Source of the DNA: Promethearchaeota archaeon
Lineage (GTDB): Archaea; Asgardarchaeota; Lokiarchaeia; Sigynarchaeales; MK-D1
Length of the DNA: 6,235 bases
Assembly (NCBI GenBank): GCA_016839385.1
Contig: JAEOUK010000081.1
Span: forward strand, 1 to 6,235
Reading direction: 5' to 3'
This document shows, piece by piece, positions 5,040 through 6,235 of this stretch. Below the pieces are notes generated by a model. It was not told the origin of the DNA. It saw nothing but the letters and a program-made list of their open reading frames with translations, and searched no databases. The stretch's first letter is position 1. Every line of letters starts with the position of its first letter. A program made the position numbers and the translations under genes.

Positions 5040-5372
5040 ATGCAAAAATATAGTCAAGATCCAACCTACTTCACCTATCGGGATATGATAGGATTGAAAA
5101 CATGGATCAAACACAAATTCAAAGCTAAACCCCAAGAATTTATTCCAATTGGGAAAGTAATTGATGAGACATATAATCTCATCATAACAAGCAAAATGGA
5201 TAATCCTGAAGATTATCATAAAGATACAAAAAAATACATTAAATCGAATTATATCTTTCGGTTTAAATTACCAAAAAACGCCAATGGGCACCTACTCGTA
5301 GAAGTAGATGGAGATAAACTCCTAAAACGACCTGAAAATCGGATAAAACAAATCAGAAAAATAAGAATGTGA
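5040..5372 (+). CDS. rnp1: Ribonuclease P protein component 1 (Rpp29/Pop4 homologue)
   Basis: This is one of the archaeal RNase P proteins that assist the catalytic RNA in removing 5' leaders from precursor tRNAs; with Rpp21 it binds the specificity domain of the RNA. The 110-residue product shows the Sm-like barrel pattern: RDMIGLKTWI (14-23) as first strand, GKVIDETYNLIIT (38-50) as the best conserved segment, YIFRFKLP (71-78), and VEVDGDKLLKRPENR (87-101) leading into a basic C-terminal helix. Its place between rpl29 and rps17 is the usual archaeal location and strengthens the call. No Shine-Dalgarno is obvious in the 11-bp gap; the next in-frame ATG (5085) would remove the N-terminal residues before the first strand. 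The stop overlaps the rps17 start as GTGA. Confidence 0.9.
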   Translation: MQKYSQDPTYFTYRDMIGLKTWIKHKFKAKPQEFIPIGKVIDETYNLIITSKMDNPEDYHKDTKKYIKSNYIFRFKLPKNANGHLLVEVDGDKLLKRPENRIKQIRKIRM

Positions 5373-5710
5373 AAAATATGAGTCTCACCTCTAAAATTGG
5401 GATACCCGGAGTCACCGAACCCAGTAAGAAATGTATGGATCCCCACTGCCCCTTTCACGGCACTCTAAAAGTTCGGGGTCGGATCTTTACAGGGACTGTA
5501 GTTAAGAATCGAATGACAAATGCAATTACTGTGCAAATCGACTATAACAAATTTGACAAAAAATACCAGAGATATGAACGTCGAAATACGAAAAAGAGTG
5601 TTCATTTGCCTCCATGCATTGAAGTAGTTCCAGGAGACATAGTTCGATTCATGCAATGTCGAAAAATCAGCAAAACCATTTCATCGGTGGTAATTCAAAA
5701 ACTAGAATAG
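5369..5710 (+). CDS. rps17: Small-subunit ribosomal protein uS17
   Basis: uS17 is an OB-fold primary binder of 16S rRNA in the 30S body. The archaeal/eukaryotic N-terminal segment CMDPHCPFHG (22-31) precedes the barrel, which begins at LKVRGRIFTGTVV (33-45). GDIVRFMQCRKISKT (89-103) corresponds to the family signature. The length of 113 is normal. The GTG at 5369 overlaps the rnp1 stop (GTGA), suggesting coupled translation; an ATG at 5378 is an alternative that would drop three residues and cannot be excluded. rpl14 follows after 10 bp. Confidence 0.95.
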   Translation: MKNMSLTSKIGIPGVTEPSKKCMDPHCPFHGTLKVRGRIFTGTVVKNRMTNAITVQIDYNKFDKKYQRYERRNTKKSVHLPPCIEVVPGDIVRFMQCRKISKTISSVVIQKLE

Positions 5711-5720
5711 GGGAATCAAG

Positions 5721-6149
5721 ATGGGAAAGAAGAGGAAGATAGGAAAGAAAGGAAGTATATTCCGAAAGAAAATCACACGTGGATTGCCTGTTGGTGCTCA
5801 AATTAAAGTTGCCGATAATAGCGGGGCAAAAATTGTAGAAATTATCAGTGTCCTTCACTTGAAGACTCGATTGAACAGATTACCCTCTGCAGCCGTTGGA
5901 GATGCAGTTGTGGTCAGTGTTAAGAAAGGTACACCTGAAACCCGAAAGAAAATCCTACGAGCTGTTATTGTGCGTCAAAAGCAAACTATCCATCGCGTTG
6001 ATGGATCACGAATCATGTTTGAAGACAATGCAGCAGTTATTATCTCTCCTGATGGTGAGCCAAAAGGATCAGATATCCGTGGACCAATTGCACGGGAAGC
6101 TGCAGAGTTATTCCCACGAGTGGCAAGTGTTGCCAGTCAAATAATCTAA
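5721..6149 (+). CDS. rpl14: Large-subunit ribosomal protein uL14
   Basis: uL14 binds 23S rRNA at the subunit interface and contacts 16S rRNA. The 142-residue protein has the archaeal N-terminal extension, basic and glycine-containing (1-18), before ITRGLPVG (18-25). KVADNSGAK (29-37), AVGDAVVVSVKKGTPE (58-73), AVIVRQK (81-87), FEDNAAVII (100-108) and GEPKGSDIRGPIARE (112-126) are all intact. GGGG at 5709-5712, about 8 nt before the ATG, overlaps the end of rps17 and may act as a weak ribosome binding site. The order rps17-rpl14-rpl24 is nearly universal. Confidence 0.98.
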   Translation: MGKKRKIGKKGSIFRKKITRGLPVGAQIKVADNSGAKIVEIISVLHLKTRLNRLPSAAVGDAVVVSVKKGTPETRKKILRAVIVRQKQTIHRVDGSRIMFEDNAAVIISPDGEPKGSDIRGPIAREAAELFPRVASVASQII

Positions 6150-6161
6150 GGAAGGATAGGA

Positions 6162-6235
6162 ATGAAAGTAAAGTCAAAAAAACCAACAAAACAACGTCTC
6201 GCTTTACATGATGTAAAGCAACATCAAACCTCAAA
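6162..6235 (+). CDS. rpl24: Large-subunit ribosomal protein uL24, N-terminal fragment (cut by window edge)
   Basis: Only 24 codons are present before the window ends. The product begins MKVKSKKPTKQRLALHD, which matches the archaeal uL24 N-terminus (basic KP-x-KQR followed by an LH-type segment before the KOW domain). Position directly after rpl14, with a 12-bp gap containing purine-rich GGAAGGA, agrees. The KOW motif and RNA-binding core lie beyond the edge. Confidence 0.85.
   Translation, partial: MKVKSKKPTKQRLALHDVKQHQTS

Noticed and set aside
4473..5219. Long minus-strand open frame of 248 codons opposite rps3, rpl29 and rnp1
   Set aside because: It is Ser/Phe-rich because it is the complement of GAA/GAT/AAA-rich codons of the uS3 tail. 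The plus strand carries three certain genes, so this is a shadow.
5896..6144. Second plus-strand open frame inside rpl14
   Set aside because: It overlaps the fully conserved C-terminal half of uL14 in another frame and has no family features.
1..6235. CRISPR array, insertion sequence with transposase, or prophage genes
   Set aside because: No regularly spaced repeats and no transposase or phage protein motifs were seen; only the short flanking repeats at 3185 and 3347 hint at a small insertion.

Overview
The window is AT-rich archaeal DNA. Its right half is the archaeal-type ribosomal protein cluster rpl22-rps3-rpl29-rnp1-rps17-rpl14-rpl24. The uL22, uS17 and uL14 sequences are archaeal/eukaryotic in type, and the RNase P protein gene rnp1 (Rpp29/Pop4) lies between rpl29 and rps17, a hallmark of archaeal gene order. 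Low G+C and the long charged tail on uS3 would suit an Asgard-type or other uncultivated archaeon, but that placement is a guess; Archaea itself is well supported.

Left part (1-2949): a truncated minus-strand gene at the window edge encodes the N-lobe of an APH/choline-kinase-like phosphotransferase. It reads away from a plus-strand beta-class DNA methyltransferase (DPPF and FSGSG motifs), and a TTTAAA box lies between the two starts. The methyltransferase ends 23 bp inside the 3' end of a convergent minus-strand gene. That gene encodes a two-part protein with a C-terminal cupin like the one in type II mannose-6-phosphate isomerases. It diverges, over 122 bp, from a small two-helix membrane protein with an acidic tail. 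No restriction nuclease is visible.

Middle part (2950-3432): 483 bp without a convincing gene. It begins with a series of T-runs suited to archaeal termination. It then carries a TATA-like box, two near-identical 13-nt direct repeats, and between and around them a set of nested complementary segments with two GNRA-capped hairpins. This may be a structured leader of the ribosomal operon, a free-standing small RNA, or the remains of a small inserted element. It is the least explained part of the window.

Right part (3433-6235): the ribosomal genes are packed head to tail with gaps of 3-12 bp or a 4-bp overlap. Shine-Dalgarno sequences lie across the preceding stops before rps3 and rpl29, so the run looks like one operon. 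It starts abruptly at rpl22: the usual upstream genes (rpl3, rpl4, rpl23, rpl2, rps19) are not in the window, so the S10-type cluster is split here. uL24 runs off the right edge. The products are parts of both ribosomal subunits plus a protein subunit of the tRNA-processing enzyme RNase P.
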